Program-made: the position numbers and the translations under genes | Origin: Sphingomonas sp. ERG5 | Lineage (GTDB): Bacteria; Pseudomonadota; Alphaproteobacteria; Sphingomonadales; Sphingomonadaceae | NCBI RefSeq assembly: GCF_000803065.1 | Contig: NZ_JSXI01000063.1 | Location: 124,001 to 188,000, forward strand | Length of the DNA stretch: 64,000 bases | Direction: 5' to 3' | Notes under the pieces: model-generated | The model's database searches: none | Seen by the model: the letters and a program-made list of their open reading frames with translations, nothing else | What the model was told of the DNA's origin: nothing | Part shown: positions 14,562 to 22,014 of the stretch, one piece after another | Position numbering within the stretch: the stretch's first letter is position 1 | Layout: each line of letters begins with the position of its first letter

Positions 14562-15635
14562 TCACAGCCCCAGCGCCGCCTTGATCTCACCCCAGCGCAC
14601 CAGCTTGAAATTCTGCGCGCGCGGCGCGTTCATGCCGTCCTGCGCAACCATGATGCCGTCGGGAAACGCCGGACCGAAATCGCCCGCGACAATGTCGATC
14701 CCGTCGGTCTCCTCGGTGGCGCCGAAACTGCCCGCCGCGATGCGGAACCGGCCGACATAGGCCTCGTCCGACAAGCGATAGACCGCATAGGCATTGTCGC
14801 CCTGGCTCGACACCACGACATAGCCATCGGCCACCGCCACTCCTTCGGCATCGGCGACGATCGCCTTGCCATCGGCGGCGGCGATCTTGACCGGCTCGAC
14901 CGAACCCTCGGGCCGCGCGTCGAAACGCCACAGCCCGACATCTTCCTCCGCGACATAGAGCCGCGCGCTGGCCGGATCGACCGCACAGCCTTCGGATTGC
15001 GTGCCAAGTTTCATCGTCCGCACGACCTTTCCTTGCGGCGTCGCGCCGCTGAGGTCGATCGCGATCTGGCGGATCGTCCCGTCCTTCACCACCATGAAAG
15101 CGTAAAGCGCGCCCGGCGCGTGATAGAGGCAAATGCCATAAGCCTCGCCGGCCCCCGCCGCGATCTTGCCCAGCGGCGTCAGCTTCGCGGTCGCGCCGTC
15201 AAGCGCGAACAGGGCGATCTGCGCATTGGCCAAGTCGTTGCGATCGCTCGCCGCAACGATGATCCGTTCGCCCGTTACCGTCTTCACCTGCGCCAGATCG
15301 ACATTGTTCACGCGCCCGGCATCGACGAAATCGCGCGACCGCCCGTCCAGGCCATAGACGTACAGCCCGGCCTTCTTGTCGGTGCCGACGATCAGGCTCG
15401 CCGCCGGATTGGCCGCATTGCGCCAGATTGCGGGATCGTCCGCCGCATCGGCATTGGCGGTCGCCACCGCCTCGGTCTCACCCGCCGCCTGAACGGTTTT
15501 GGCCGGTAACGCATTGGCGATGCGCGTTTCCACCGGCACTTCGGCAGCCGCATTCGCCGTCGCGCACCCACCCAGTAACAAAAGCGCCACTAAAACTGTC
15601 ACTGAAGTGAAACCAAGACTCCGCGACCATGTCAT
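14562..15635 (-). CDS. Beta-propeller phytase lipoprotein
   Basis: A 357-residue protein with a lipobox (LLLLGGCATA), so predicted to be anchored in the outer membrane facing the periplasm or outside. Characteristic motifs are ADAADDPAIW near residue 65, ASLIVGTDKKAGLYVYGLDG, YGICLYH, QSEGCAVD with RLYVAEEDVGLWRF, and DAEGVAVADG. These are calcium-binding and blade motifs of the alkaline beta-propeller phytases (3-phytase), which release phosphate from inositol hexakisphosphate. AGGTAGG fits the ATG at 15635 better than the ATG two codons upstream. It is divergent from a TonB-dependent receptor, suggesting a phytate-use locus. Confidence 0.92.
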   Translation of the reverse strand: MTWSRSLGFTSVTVLVALLLLGGCATANAAAEVPVETRIANALPAKTVQAAGETEAVATANADAADDPAIWRNAANPAASLIVGTDKKAGLYVYGLDGRSRDFVDAGRVNNVDLAQVKTVTGERIIVAASDRNDLANAQIALFALDGATAKLTPLGKIAAGAGEAYGICLYHAPGALYAFMVVKDGTIRQIAIDLSGATPQGKVVRTMKLGTQSEGCAVDPASARLYVAEEDVGLWRFDARPEGSVEPVKIAAADGKAIVADAEGVAVADGYVVVSSQGDNAYAVYRLSDEAYVGRFRIAAGSFGATEETDGIDIVAGDFGPAFPDGIMVAQDGMNAPRAQNFKLVRWGEIKAALGL

Positions 15636-15675
15636 AATCATTACCTACCTGCGCTGCCGATGGGGTCCGTTGGCA

Positions 15676-15704
15676 TGTCACGCCGCCTCAAGTCAATTTA
15701 TAAT
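15676..15704 (+). promoter_or_regulatory. Putative promoter of the TonB receptor with a Pho-box-like half site
   Basis: A perfect TATAAT (15699-15704) is spaced 17 bases from TGTCAC (15676-15681). TGTCAC is part of CATGTCAC, similar to the CTGTCAT half site of PhoB boxes; a second good half site is not seen. Phosphate control would fit the phytase neighbour, but this is inference. Confidence 0.45.
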
Positions 15705-15721
15705 ACTAAACGGGGGCCGTC

Positions 15722-18013
15722 ATGGTTTTTACTCGGGCATTGCTTGCTGGATGCGCCTATTCTGCGCTGATGTTACCAATATCTGCGGTAGCACAAGAAC
15801 ATATTGGCGGACCTTCGGCCACAGATGAGCAGCCTGTGGCGGAAAACCAGGAGCAGCAGGCAAGCGACATCATTGTCAACGGCACGATCATCTTCCGCAA
15901 CCGGACCGAGGACCCCAATCCGGTACTGTCCTATGACCTGGAATATTTCCAGCGCTTCGAACCCGTCTCGGTCGGCGAGATGCTCAAGCGCGTGCCCGGC
16001 GTGACCTTCACCTCCGACGTGCTGGAGTATGACGCGGTGCAGTTCCGCGGCCTGCCGCCCGGCTATGCCCAGGTGCTGATCAATGGCCGTCGCGCGCCCG
16101 GCGGCGAGGCCGATCGCAGCTTCTTCGTCGACCGCATCCCGGCTGAGCTGGTCGAGAAGATCGAGATCATCCGCTCGCCGCGCGCCGACCAGCCAAGCGA
16201 AGGCGTCGCCGGCACGCTTAATATCATCACCAAGGAAGCGGCGACTTTCGAAGGCGGCTTCGCCAAGCTCGGCGCGCTGATCAACAAGGACGGCACCGTC
16301 CGCCCGTCGCTCGGCGCCGCCTATGCCGGACGCATCGGCGAGAACACCTCCTATTGGGGCGCACTCAACTATCAGGAGCGTCGCAACGCCAAGAAGAAGG
16401 TGTCGCTGCGCTTCAACGATTTCACCACCGGCCCGCGCGATGAGAAGGATCCCGAGTTCAAGGATACCGAGCTGCAGGACGATACGCGCGACGGCAGCGA
16501 TCTGTCGGGCAGCGCCGAGATCCGCCATGATTTCGGCGGCAAGAGCTTCATCCGCTTGCAGGGCTTCTTCGTCGACACCAACCGCGATGAATTCGAACGC
16601 TCGGTCACGTCCAAGGGAAATCCGCTCAAGCTCTCGGAGATCGAAACCCAGCATGAGGACATCAACCAGCAGACCTATGCGATCAACGCCGATGGTGCCT
16701 TTGAACTCGCCGGCGGGACGGTGGGCATTGCCGCCAGCTGGTCAGGCTATCGCGAAGATACCGATGTCCGCGTCGACAAGGCCAAGGCCGACAAAAAGGG
16801 CGTGATGCCCGGCCTCGTGCTCGACGGCACCGAGAAGCTCAACATCAAGGATGACGAATATACCGGCACCCTCTCCTATGCGATCGGCGGCGACGCACTG
16901 CGCTTCAAGGCCGGGATCGATTTGCTCGACAAGACGCGCAATGGCTCCAACCCGTCATTCGACAACAAGGGCGAACTCGAGGCGCTGGCCGGATCGACCT
17001 TCAAGATCCGTGAAAAGCGCTACGACCCTTATGCGCGCGTGACCTTCGAGCCCAATGCGCTGCTGACCATCGACGCCGGCGTCCGCTACGAAATCACCCG
17101 CCGCAATGTCCGCAGCAACCTGGTCGATGCGGCCACGCTGACCCAAAGCGCGCGCTACAACACCGAATCGCTCAACCCCTCGCTGCATCTTCGTTATGCA
17201 CCGACCAGCGCCGATCAGTTCCGCGCCTCGATCGCGCGCACGGTCCGCCGCCCGAACTATGACCTGATCACGCCTTATGAGCAGGAAGAAGAACCGGTCG
17301 ATGAGAATGTCACGCGCGGCAATCCACTGCTGCGCAACGAACGGGCCTGGGGCGTCGATGTCGGTTACGAACGCAAGCTCGGTCGCCAGGGCATTTTCGG
17401 CATCAATTTCTTCTACCGCAAGGTGGCCGACGTCATCGAGACGGTCGATACCGGCAGAAAGAACGGCGACGGCCTCGACATTCTCGAACCGCGCAACGTC
17501 GGCAGCGGCAAGGTGTGGGGCGCCGAAATCGACTTCTCCGCACCGCTCGACGTGATCGGCTTGCCCGACACCGGCCTGTTCGCCAACTACACCTATCTCG
17601 ACAGCTCGATCCGCGATCCCTTCACCGGTGAAAAGCGGCGATTCAACAATCAGCCGCACCATGTCTATAACGCCGGCTTCATCCACACGCTGAAGAAACT
17701 CAATGCCAGCTTCGGCGCGACGGTATCGGGACGCACCAAGGCGACCGAATCCAATTTCGACGAGACGGTCGACCTGACCTACGACCCCGATCTGGAGGCG
17801 TTCGTCGAAAAGCGACTGGGCAAGCATTTCGTGCTGCGCTTCTCGGTGCAGGACATATTGCGTCGCTCGAAGAAGGAGGCGTTCCTCAAATATGACGGCG
17901 ATTCATACCAGGAAATCCTCAGCAACCGCCGCAACGGCATTGTCGACGAATTCGAACTTGAGCGCGAAAATGCCGGCCCGTTGTACCAAGTGACCCTGCG
18001 CGCGGCATTCTGA
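15722..18013 (+). CDS. TonB-dependent outer-membrane receptor, likely for phytate products
   Basis: A 763-residue protein with a signal peptide (LLAGCAYSALMLPISAVAQ), a plug domain from about residue 60 (VSVGEMLKRVPGV, then QFRGLPPGYAQVLINGRR and VEKIEIIRSP), and a 22-strand type barrel ending in the aromatic terminus LYQVTLRAAF needed for outer-membrane insertion. The PNYDLITPYEQE segment and the C-terminal barrel correspond to the 'outer membrane beta-barrel' subgroup of TonB receptors. A conventional TonB box is not obvious. It is divergent from the phytase, and TonB receptor-phytase pairs occur in several sphingomonads and xanthomonads, so uptake of inositol phosphates or a metal-phytate complex is the best guess. 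Confidence 0.92.
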   Translation: MVFTRALLAGCAYSALMLPISAVAQEHIGGPSATDEQPVAENQEQQASDIIVNGTIIFRNRTEDPNPVLSYDLEYFQRFEPVSVGEMLKRVPGVTFTSDVLEYDAVQFRGLPPGYAQVLINGRRAPGGEADRSFFVDRIPAELVEKIEIIRSPRADQPSEGVAGTLNIITKEAATFEGGFAKLGALINKDGTVRPSLGAAYAGRIGENTSYWGALNYQERRNAKKKVSLRFNDFTTGPRDEKDPEFKDTELQDDTRDGSDLSGSAEIRHDFGGKSFIRLQGFFVDTNRDEFERSVTSKGNPLKLSEIETQHEDINQQTYAINADGAFELAGGTVGIAASWSGYREDTDVRVDKAKADKKGVMPGLVLDGTEKLNIKDDEYTGTLSYAIGGDALRFKAGIDLLDKTRNGSNPSFDNKGELEALAGSTFKIREKRYDPYARVTFEPNALLTIDAGVRYEITRRNVRSNLVDAATLTQSARYNTESLNPSLHLRYAPTSADQFRASIARTVRRPNYDLITPYEQEEEPVDENVTRGNPLLRNERAWGVDVGYERKLGRQGIFGINFFYRKVADVIETVDTGRKNGDGLDILEPRNVGSGKVWGAEIDFSAPLDVIGLPDTGLFANYTYLDSSIRDPFTGEKRRFNNQPHHVYNAGFIHTLKKLNASFGATVSGRTKATESNFDETVDLTYDPDLEAFVEKRLGKHFVLRFSVQDILRRSKKEAFLKYDGDSYQEILSNRRNGIVDEFELERENAGPLYQVTLRAAF

Positions 18014-18049
18014 TCCCCAAGGTGGCCGGTGACTGCCCCGCTTGTCGCC

Positions 18050-18457
18050 TCAGGCGGCCAGGGCGGCCCGCCGGCGTTGCCACAGTCCGCCAATCAGGAC
18101 GCAGGGAAAGCCGGTCACCGCAACCGCGATCGGATACCAGCGCGGCCCGAGATTGAGCCCAGCGGTCGCGATCACGCCCGCGGTGCCGGCGGCGAGCCCG
18201 ATCACCGCGAGAATCATGACATGCCGCATCGCATTGCGCGGGGCGAGCCACGCGGTCACATAACCGCCCGCAACGGCGACGACGCAGCGATAGGCCAGCG
18301 CGAGCAGATTATGCCACGGATTCCACATCGCGCCGGGGGGAATGATGCCGGTCGCATGCATCGCCTGGTCGGTGACGGTCGATCCGATCACCACCACCGC
18401 CAGGCCCGCCACCGTCGCAAGGACGCTGCGGATCACAATCGCTGCTGAACTGGCCAT
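18050..18457 (-). CDS. Hypothetical membrane protein, 135 aa
   Basis: A 135-residue protein with four predicted membrane helices: VIRSVLATVAGLAVVVIGS, LLALAYRCVVAVAGGYVTAWL, MILAVIGLAAGTAGVIATAG and YPIAVAVTGFPCVLIGGLW. The conserved-looking loop GAMWNPWHNLLALAYR joins helices one and two. Similar four-helix proteins are common hypothetical genes in sphingomonads and other bacteria. GGGGAG precedes the chosen ATG; an upstream in-frame ATG would extend translation into the palindromic repeat at 18482. Function unknown. Confidence 0.7.
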   Translation of the reverse strand: MASSAAIVIRSVLATVAGLAVVVIGSTVTDQAMHATGIIPPGAMWNPWHNLLALAYRCVVAVAGGYVTAWLAPRNAMRHVMILAVIGLAAGTAGVIATAGLNLGPRWYPIAVAVTGFPCVLIGGLWQRRRAALAA

Positions 18458-18481
18458 TCTCTCCCCTTCACGCGCTCCGCC

Positions 18482-18579
18482 CCTGCCGTTCGCGCTGAGC
18501 TTGTCGAAGGGCCGTTCTTTCCTCTCCTGACAGGGGAGAAGAAAAGCGATGCTTCGACAAGCTCGGCGCGAACGGCAGG
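18482..18579. repeat. REP-like inverted repeat with GAGCTTGTCGAAG core
   Basis: The left arm (18482-18509) reads CCTGCCGTTCGCGCTGAGC then TTGTCGAAG; the right arm (18552-18579) is its near-perfect reverse complement, with one base difference in the middle. An inner hairpin (CTTTCCTCTCCT around GACA) fills the loop. The TGAGCTTGTCGAAG core is a familiar dispersed extragenic palindrome in sphingomonads. It lies just upstream of the minus-strand gene at 18050. Confidence 0.8.
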
Positions 18580-18690
18580 GGGACATGATTCAACCCGACG
18601 CCGCGCTGACCAAATGAAGCATGCCATGGATGCGACAACGGGCAACCTGCAAATCGCCCGGCTGTCGATCTTCCCGGTTGACCCTCATCT

Positions 18691-18720
18691 ATGATGCAAA
18701 TACATCATGCATATGCATCA
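18691..18720. promoter_or_regulatory. Palindromic putative MarR operator overlapping the gene start
   Basis: ATGATG-CAAATA-CATCAT (18691-18708) is an inverted repeat with a 6-base spacer, followed by the palindrome GCATATGC at 18709-18716. It overlaps the start codon of the marR gene at 18707, the position expected of an autoregulatory operator. Confidence 0.5.
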
Positions 18721-19156
18721 CAAAGATTCGATCGCCGACGCGGCCTGCGCTTGCACCGCACTGCGCAAGGCATCTCGCGCCCTGTCGGGTGTCTATGACG
18801 CCGCGCTTGCCGATACCGGCATGACCATCGCGCAATTCTCGATCCTGCGGCATATCTGGCGCGGCGGGCAAGTGCCACTCAGCCGGCTTGCCGAACAACT
18901 GGTGATGGACCGCACCTCACTCTACCGCGCACTGACCCCGCTGGAGCGGCACGAATGGGTGTCGATCGCGCCGGCGCCCGAAGGACGCACCAGGATCGCT
19001 TCGCTGACCGATGCCGGCCATGCGGCAATGTTGCGCGCGACCGAACCCTGGGAAGCGGCGCAGACGCGTATCCTGGGCGAGTTCGGTGTGGACGACTGGC
19101 AAGCGCTGGAGACGATGCTGCGCACTCTCACCGCGATTGCGGGAGACGCACGATGA
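18707..19156 (+). CDS. MarR-family transcriptional regulator
   Basis: A 149-residue winged-helix regulator. After MHMHHKDSIADAACACTALR, residues 40-110 carry the HTH (FSILRHIWRGGQVPLSRLAE, then DRTSLYRALTPLERHEWV) and the wing with EGRTRIASLTDAG, the standard MarR DR.G..R..LT.AG. It overlaps the downstream MFS gene by ATGA, so the two are translationally coupled and the MFS transporter is its likely target. Cysteines at residues 14-16 could serve redox sensing but this is speculative. No Shine-Dalgarno precedes the ATG and the start lies within the operator palindrome; ATG at 18713 is an alternative. Confidence 0.92.
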   Translation: MHMHHKDSIADAACACTALRKASRALSGVYDAALADTGMTIAQFSILRHIWRGGQVPLSRLAEQLVMDRTSLYRALTPLERHEWVSIAPAPEGRTRIASLTDAGHAAMLRATEPWEAAQTRILGEFGVDDWQALETMLRTLTAIAGDAR

Positions 19157-20430
19157 CGACACTCCGCCTGCCCGCGCGCAGCTATGCCTATGTGGTCGTC
19201 GCGGTAACCTTCTGCGCCTTGCTCATTTCGGCTGGCCTGCGTTCCGCCCCCGGCGTGCTGATGGTCCCGCTGGAGGTCAATTTCGGCTGGGACCGCGCCA
19301 CCATCTCCTTTTCGGCGGCGATCGGCCTGCTGCTTTACGGGCTGGTCGGCCCGTTCGCGGCGGCGCTGATGGTATCATTCGGAATCAGGCGCACCATGCT
19401 TGCCGGACTCGCGTTGATGTCCGCCTCGACCTTTGCCAGTCTGTGGATGACTCTGCCCTGGCAGTATGTGCTCAGCTGGGGCGTCGTCTCCGGCATCGGC
19501 AGCGGCGCGGTCGCCTCGGTACTTGGCGCGGCAGTGGTCAATCGCTGGTTCGCGACACGGCAAGGGCTAGTGATGGGCCTGCTCAGTGCGAGCACCGCGA
19601 CCGGCGCGCTGGTCTTCCTGCCGCTGCTCGCCTGGCTCGCGCGGGAGGGCGCGTGGCGGCCAGTGGTGATGGCGGTGAGCATCGCCTGTCTCGTGCTGGT
19701 CCCACTCGTCGCCTGGATCGTGCCCGAACGCCCCGGCGATGTCGGCACGCGCCGCTTCGGGGAGACCGACGAAAGCGAACCGCCCCCGCCAATGAAACAG
19801 GCCGCCTCGCCGATGCTCGCCTTCGCCGCCTTGTTCCGGGCGGCAAAGCAACCGGTATTCTGGCTGTTGTTCGGCACCTTCTTCGTCTGCGGCCTGACCA
19901 CCAACGGGCTGATCGGCACGCATATGATCGCCTTTTGCGGCGACCATGGCATCGCGCCGATCGCGGCCGCCGGCCTGTTGTCGATGATGGGGCTGTTCGA
20001 CCTGGTCGGCACCACCGCCTCGGGCTGGCTCACCGATCGCTATGATCCGCGCAAATTGCTCTTCGTCTATTACGGCCTGCGCGGCCTCTCGCTGCTTGCG
20101 CTGCCGTTCCTCGATTTCAGCCCGGCGAGCCTGACGATCTTCGCGATCTTCTTCGGCCTCGACTGGATCGCGACCGTGCCGCCGACCGTGAAGCTCGCCA
20201 ACCTCTCTTTCGGCGAGCGCGAGGCGCCGATCGTGTTCGGCTGGGTGCTGGTCGGCCATCAGCTCGGCGCGGCGACCGCTGCGTTCGGCGCCGGGCTGAT
20301 CCGCGAACAAACCGGCAGCTACACGCTTGCCTTTCTGATCGCTGGCGCCTTCGCCCTTGCCGCTTCAATGCTGATCATCGGCTGGGGCGTCCGACGCCCG
20401 GCGGCGGTGGCGATGGAGTATTCGACTTAG
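19153..20430 (+). CDS. Major facilitator superfamily transporter
   Basis: A 425-residue membrane protein with about 12 predicted helices. It starts MTTLRLPARSYAYVVVAVTF; the conserved loop between helices 2 and 3 is modified, and the central loop carries PERPGDVGTRRFGE, a pattern of oxalate/formate-antiporter-like and related MFS carriers (GSGAVASVLGAAVVNRWFA in helix 4-5, WLTDRYDPRKLL between helices 8 and 9). Substrate is unknown. The ATGA overlap with the MarR gene suggests control by that regulator and a role in export or uptake of an aromatic or xenobiotic compound. Confidence 0.88.
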   Translation: MTTLRLPARSYAYVVVAVTFCALLISAGLRSAPGVLMVPLEVNFGWDRATISFSAAIGLLLYGLVGPFAAALMVSFGIRRTMLAGLALMSASTFASLWMTLPWQYVLSWGVVSGIGSGAVASVLGAAVVNRWFATRQGLVMGLLSASTATGALVFLPLLAWLAREGAWRPVVMAVSIACLVLVPLVAWIVPERPGDVGTRRFGETDESEPPPPMKQAASPMLAFAALFRAAKQPVFWLLFGTFFVCGLTTNGLIGTHMIAFCGDHGIAPIAAAGLLSMMGLFDLVGTTASGWLTDRYDPRKLLFVYYGLRGLSLLALPFLDFSPASLTIFAIFFGLDWIATVPPTVKLANLSFGEREAPIVFGWVLVGHQLGAATAAFGAGLIREQTGSYTLAFLIAGAFALAASMLIIGWGVRRPAAVAMEYST

Positions 20431-20441
20431 ACGAGCGACGC

Positions 20442-20526
20442 GATTCAACCCGGGGACCGATCGTGGCAGCGTCGCATCCGCCAGCGACCCGACCGGGTTC
20501 CGGCGCGCTCTTTCACATCGTAAGAA
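20442..20526 (+). repeat. Dispersed extragenic element, copy 1 (GATTCAACC ... CCGGCGCGCTCTTTC)
   Basis: GATTCAACC at 20442 and CCGGCGCGCTCTTTC at 20500, followed by ACATCGT and an A-rich stretch. A second copy with the same two blocks in the same order lies at 54769-54839, with different spacing. Both copies are outside genes. Confidence 0.6.
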
Positions 20527-20550
20527 AAAACCGATGATCGGCGGAACGAA

Positions 20551-20730
20551 CAGGCTATCTGTTCGCCTGTTTCCCGCCTGTTATTTCACCTGTTATCGAC
20601 CTGTTATCGACCTGTTATTCAATAACAGGTGACCGACCCATAACCGCTTCAAAAACAAGAAAAAACTCTCGCGGAATTTCCAACTTGACCGGCTGGAAAA
20701 ATTTCCGGCGAAAAACAGGCGAAAACAGGT
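20551..20730. repeat. CCTGTTAT-type short repeat array
   Basis: At least five direct units (CCTGTTTCCCG at 20566-20576 region, CCTGTTATTTCA, CCTGTTATCGA twice and CCTGTTATTCA) up to about 20620, followed by inverted copies ATAACAGGTG, AAACAGGCG and AAACAGGTG up to 20730, with GGAATTTCC and GGAAAAATTTCC between. The array fills the 320-base gap between the MFS gene and the convergent M20 hydrolase and is AT-richer than its surroundings. Confidence 0.8.
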
Positions 20731-20750
20731 GCCGGCACGCCCGGCCCGGC

Positions 20751-21986
20751 TCAGTCGAATCCGCCGTTCAGGAACCGCTCGGCCAGCGAACAATGCATCG
20801 CCACGCCCAGGGCCAGGGCATCCTCATGGATCGTCATCTTGGTATTGTGCAGCGGCGGGTTGGTGCGCGCGTCGCTGCCCTCGGGCGCCACGCCGATGAA
20901 CGCCATCGCGCCGGGCACGTCGCGCAGCACATAGGCGAAATCCTCCGCCCCCATCATCGGCGCCGGCATCACTTGCCATGCCTGCTCGCCACCCAGCGAT
21001 ACCGCACAGGACCGCATCAGCTCGGTCGCGCGCGCATCGTTCATCGTCACCGGATAGCCCGGATCGATGTGCGCGACGCCGATCGCGCCATGCGCCGCGG
21101 CGATATTCTCGACGATGCGCACGAACCCCTCGCGCATCGTCGCGCGCGTCCGCTCGGACAAAGTGCGCAGCGTGCCGAGCATCGTCGCTTCGCCGGGAAT
21201 GATATTATGCGCGCTGCCGGCATTGATCTTGGCGATGGTCAGCACTGCGGGGTCAGTCACCGGGATTTGCCGCGCGATGAAGGTCTGCAGCGCGGTGACG
21301 ATCTCGCACGCGACCGGGATCGGGTCGATGCAATCATGCGGCATCGCCGCATGGCCGCCGCGCCCGGTGATCGTCGCGGTCAGCGTGTCGGTCGAGGCAA
21401 GCAGCGCGCCGGTGCGGCTGACCACCGTGCCCGCCGGGATGTTGGGCGAAATGTGCAGCGCGAAGGCCGCTTCGGGCCGGGGATCGTCGAGCAGCCCGTC
21501 CTCGATCATGAAGCGCGCGCCGTGATGGCCTTCCTCGCCCGGCTGGAACATGAACACGATCGTGCCCGGCAAGCTCTCGCGCCGCGCGCACAGCGCCCTG
21601 GCCGCGCCGACCAGCATCGCGGTGTGTGCGTCATGGCCACAGGCATGCATCGCCCCGGCGACCTTGCTCGCAAAGGGCAGTCCGGTCTCTTCCTGCATCG
21701 GCAGCGCGTCATGGTCGCCGCGCAGCAGCACGGTGCGACCGTTGCTTCCGGCGCCCCGATCGGCCCCGCCGCGCAGGATCGCGACAAAGCCGGTGGTCGA
21801 TCCACCTTCGCGAATCTCCAGCGGCAGGCCGGCCAGTGCCGCCCTGATCTTGTCTGCGGTGCGCGGACAGTGCAGCCCGATCTCCGGATCGGCATGGATC
21901 GCGCGGCGCAGCTCGACCACATCGGCCAGTTCCGCTTCGCCCACGGCGCTCCAGTCGGTGGCGGTATCGCTGGTGAAATCCATCAT
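20751..21986 (-). CDS. M20-family amidohydrolase (hippurate hydrolase-like)
   Basis: A 411-residue zinc/manganese-dependent amidohydrolase. Metal-site motifs are in order: GDHDALPMQEETGLPFAS, MHACGHDAHTAMLVGAARAL, FQPGEEGHHGARFMIEDG with the catalytic glutamate pair, HISPNIPAG, and MGAEDFAYV, plus the late histidine in NPPLHNTK. The middle GRGGHAAMPHDCIDPI segment starts the dimerisation domain. This is the family of hippurate, N-acyl amino acid and IAA-conjugate hydrolases; the exact acyl substrate cannot be told. AAGGAAGAG precedes ATGATG; start at 21983 is equally possible. It follows the HerA-like gene by 28 bases and is likely co-transcribed. Confidence 0.92.
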   Translation of the reverse strand: MMDFTSDTATDWSAVGEAELADVVELRRAIHADPEIGLHCPRTADKIRAALAGLPLEIREGGSTTGFVAILRGGADRGAGSNGRTVLLRGDHDALPMQEETGLPFASKVAGAMHACGHDAHTAMLVGAARALCARRESLPGTIVFMFQPGEEGHHGARFMIEDGLLDDPRPEAAFALHISPNIPAGTVVSRTGALLASTDTLTATITGRGGHAAMPHDCIDPIPVACEIVTALQTFIARQIPVTDPAVLTIAKINAGSAHNIIPGEATMLGTLRTLSERTRATMREGFVRIVENIAAAHGAIGVAHIDPGYPVTMNDARATELMRSCAVSLGGEQAWQVMPAPMMGAEDFAYVLRDVPGAMAFIGVAPEGSDARTNPPLHNTKMTIHEDALALGVAMHCSLAERFLNGGFD

Positions 21987-22014
21987 CTCTTCCTTCATAC
22001 TCTGCCGGGGTCGC

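Noticed and set aside
18050..18586. 178-codon version of the four-helix membrane protein
   Set aside because: The extension reads through the palindromic repeat and has no ribosome-binding site; the ATG at 18457 is better.
20551..20730. Plasmid-type iteron origin
   Set aside because: Repeats resemble iterons but there is no rep gene, no DnaA boxes and the flanks are ordinary chromosomal genes.
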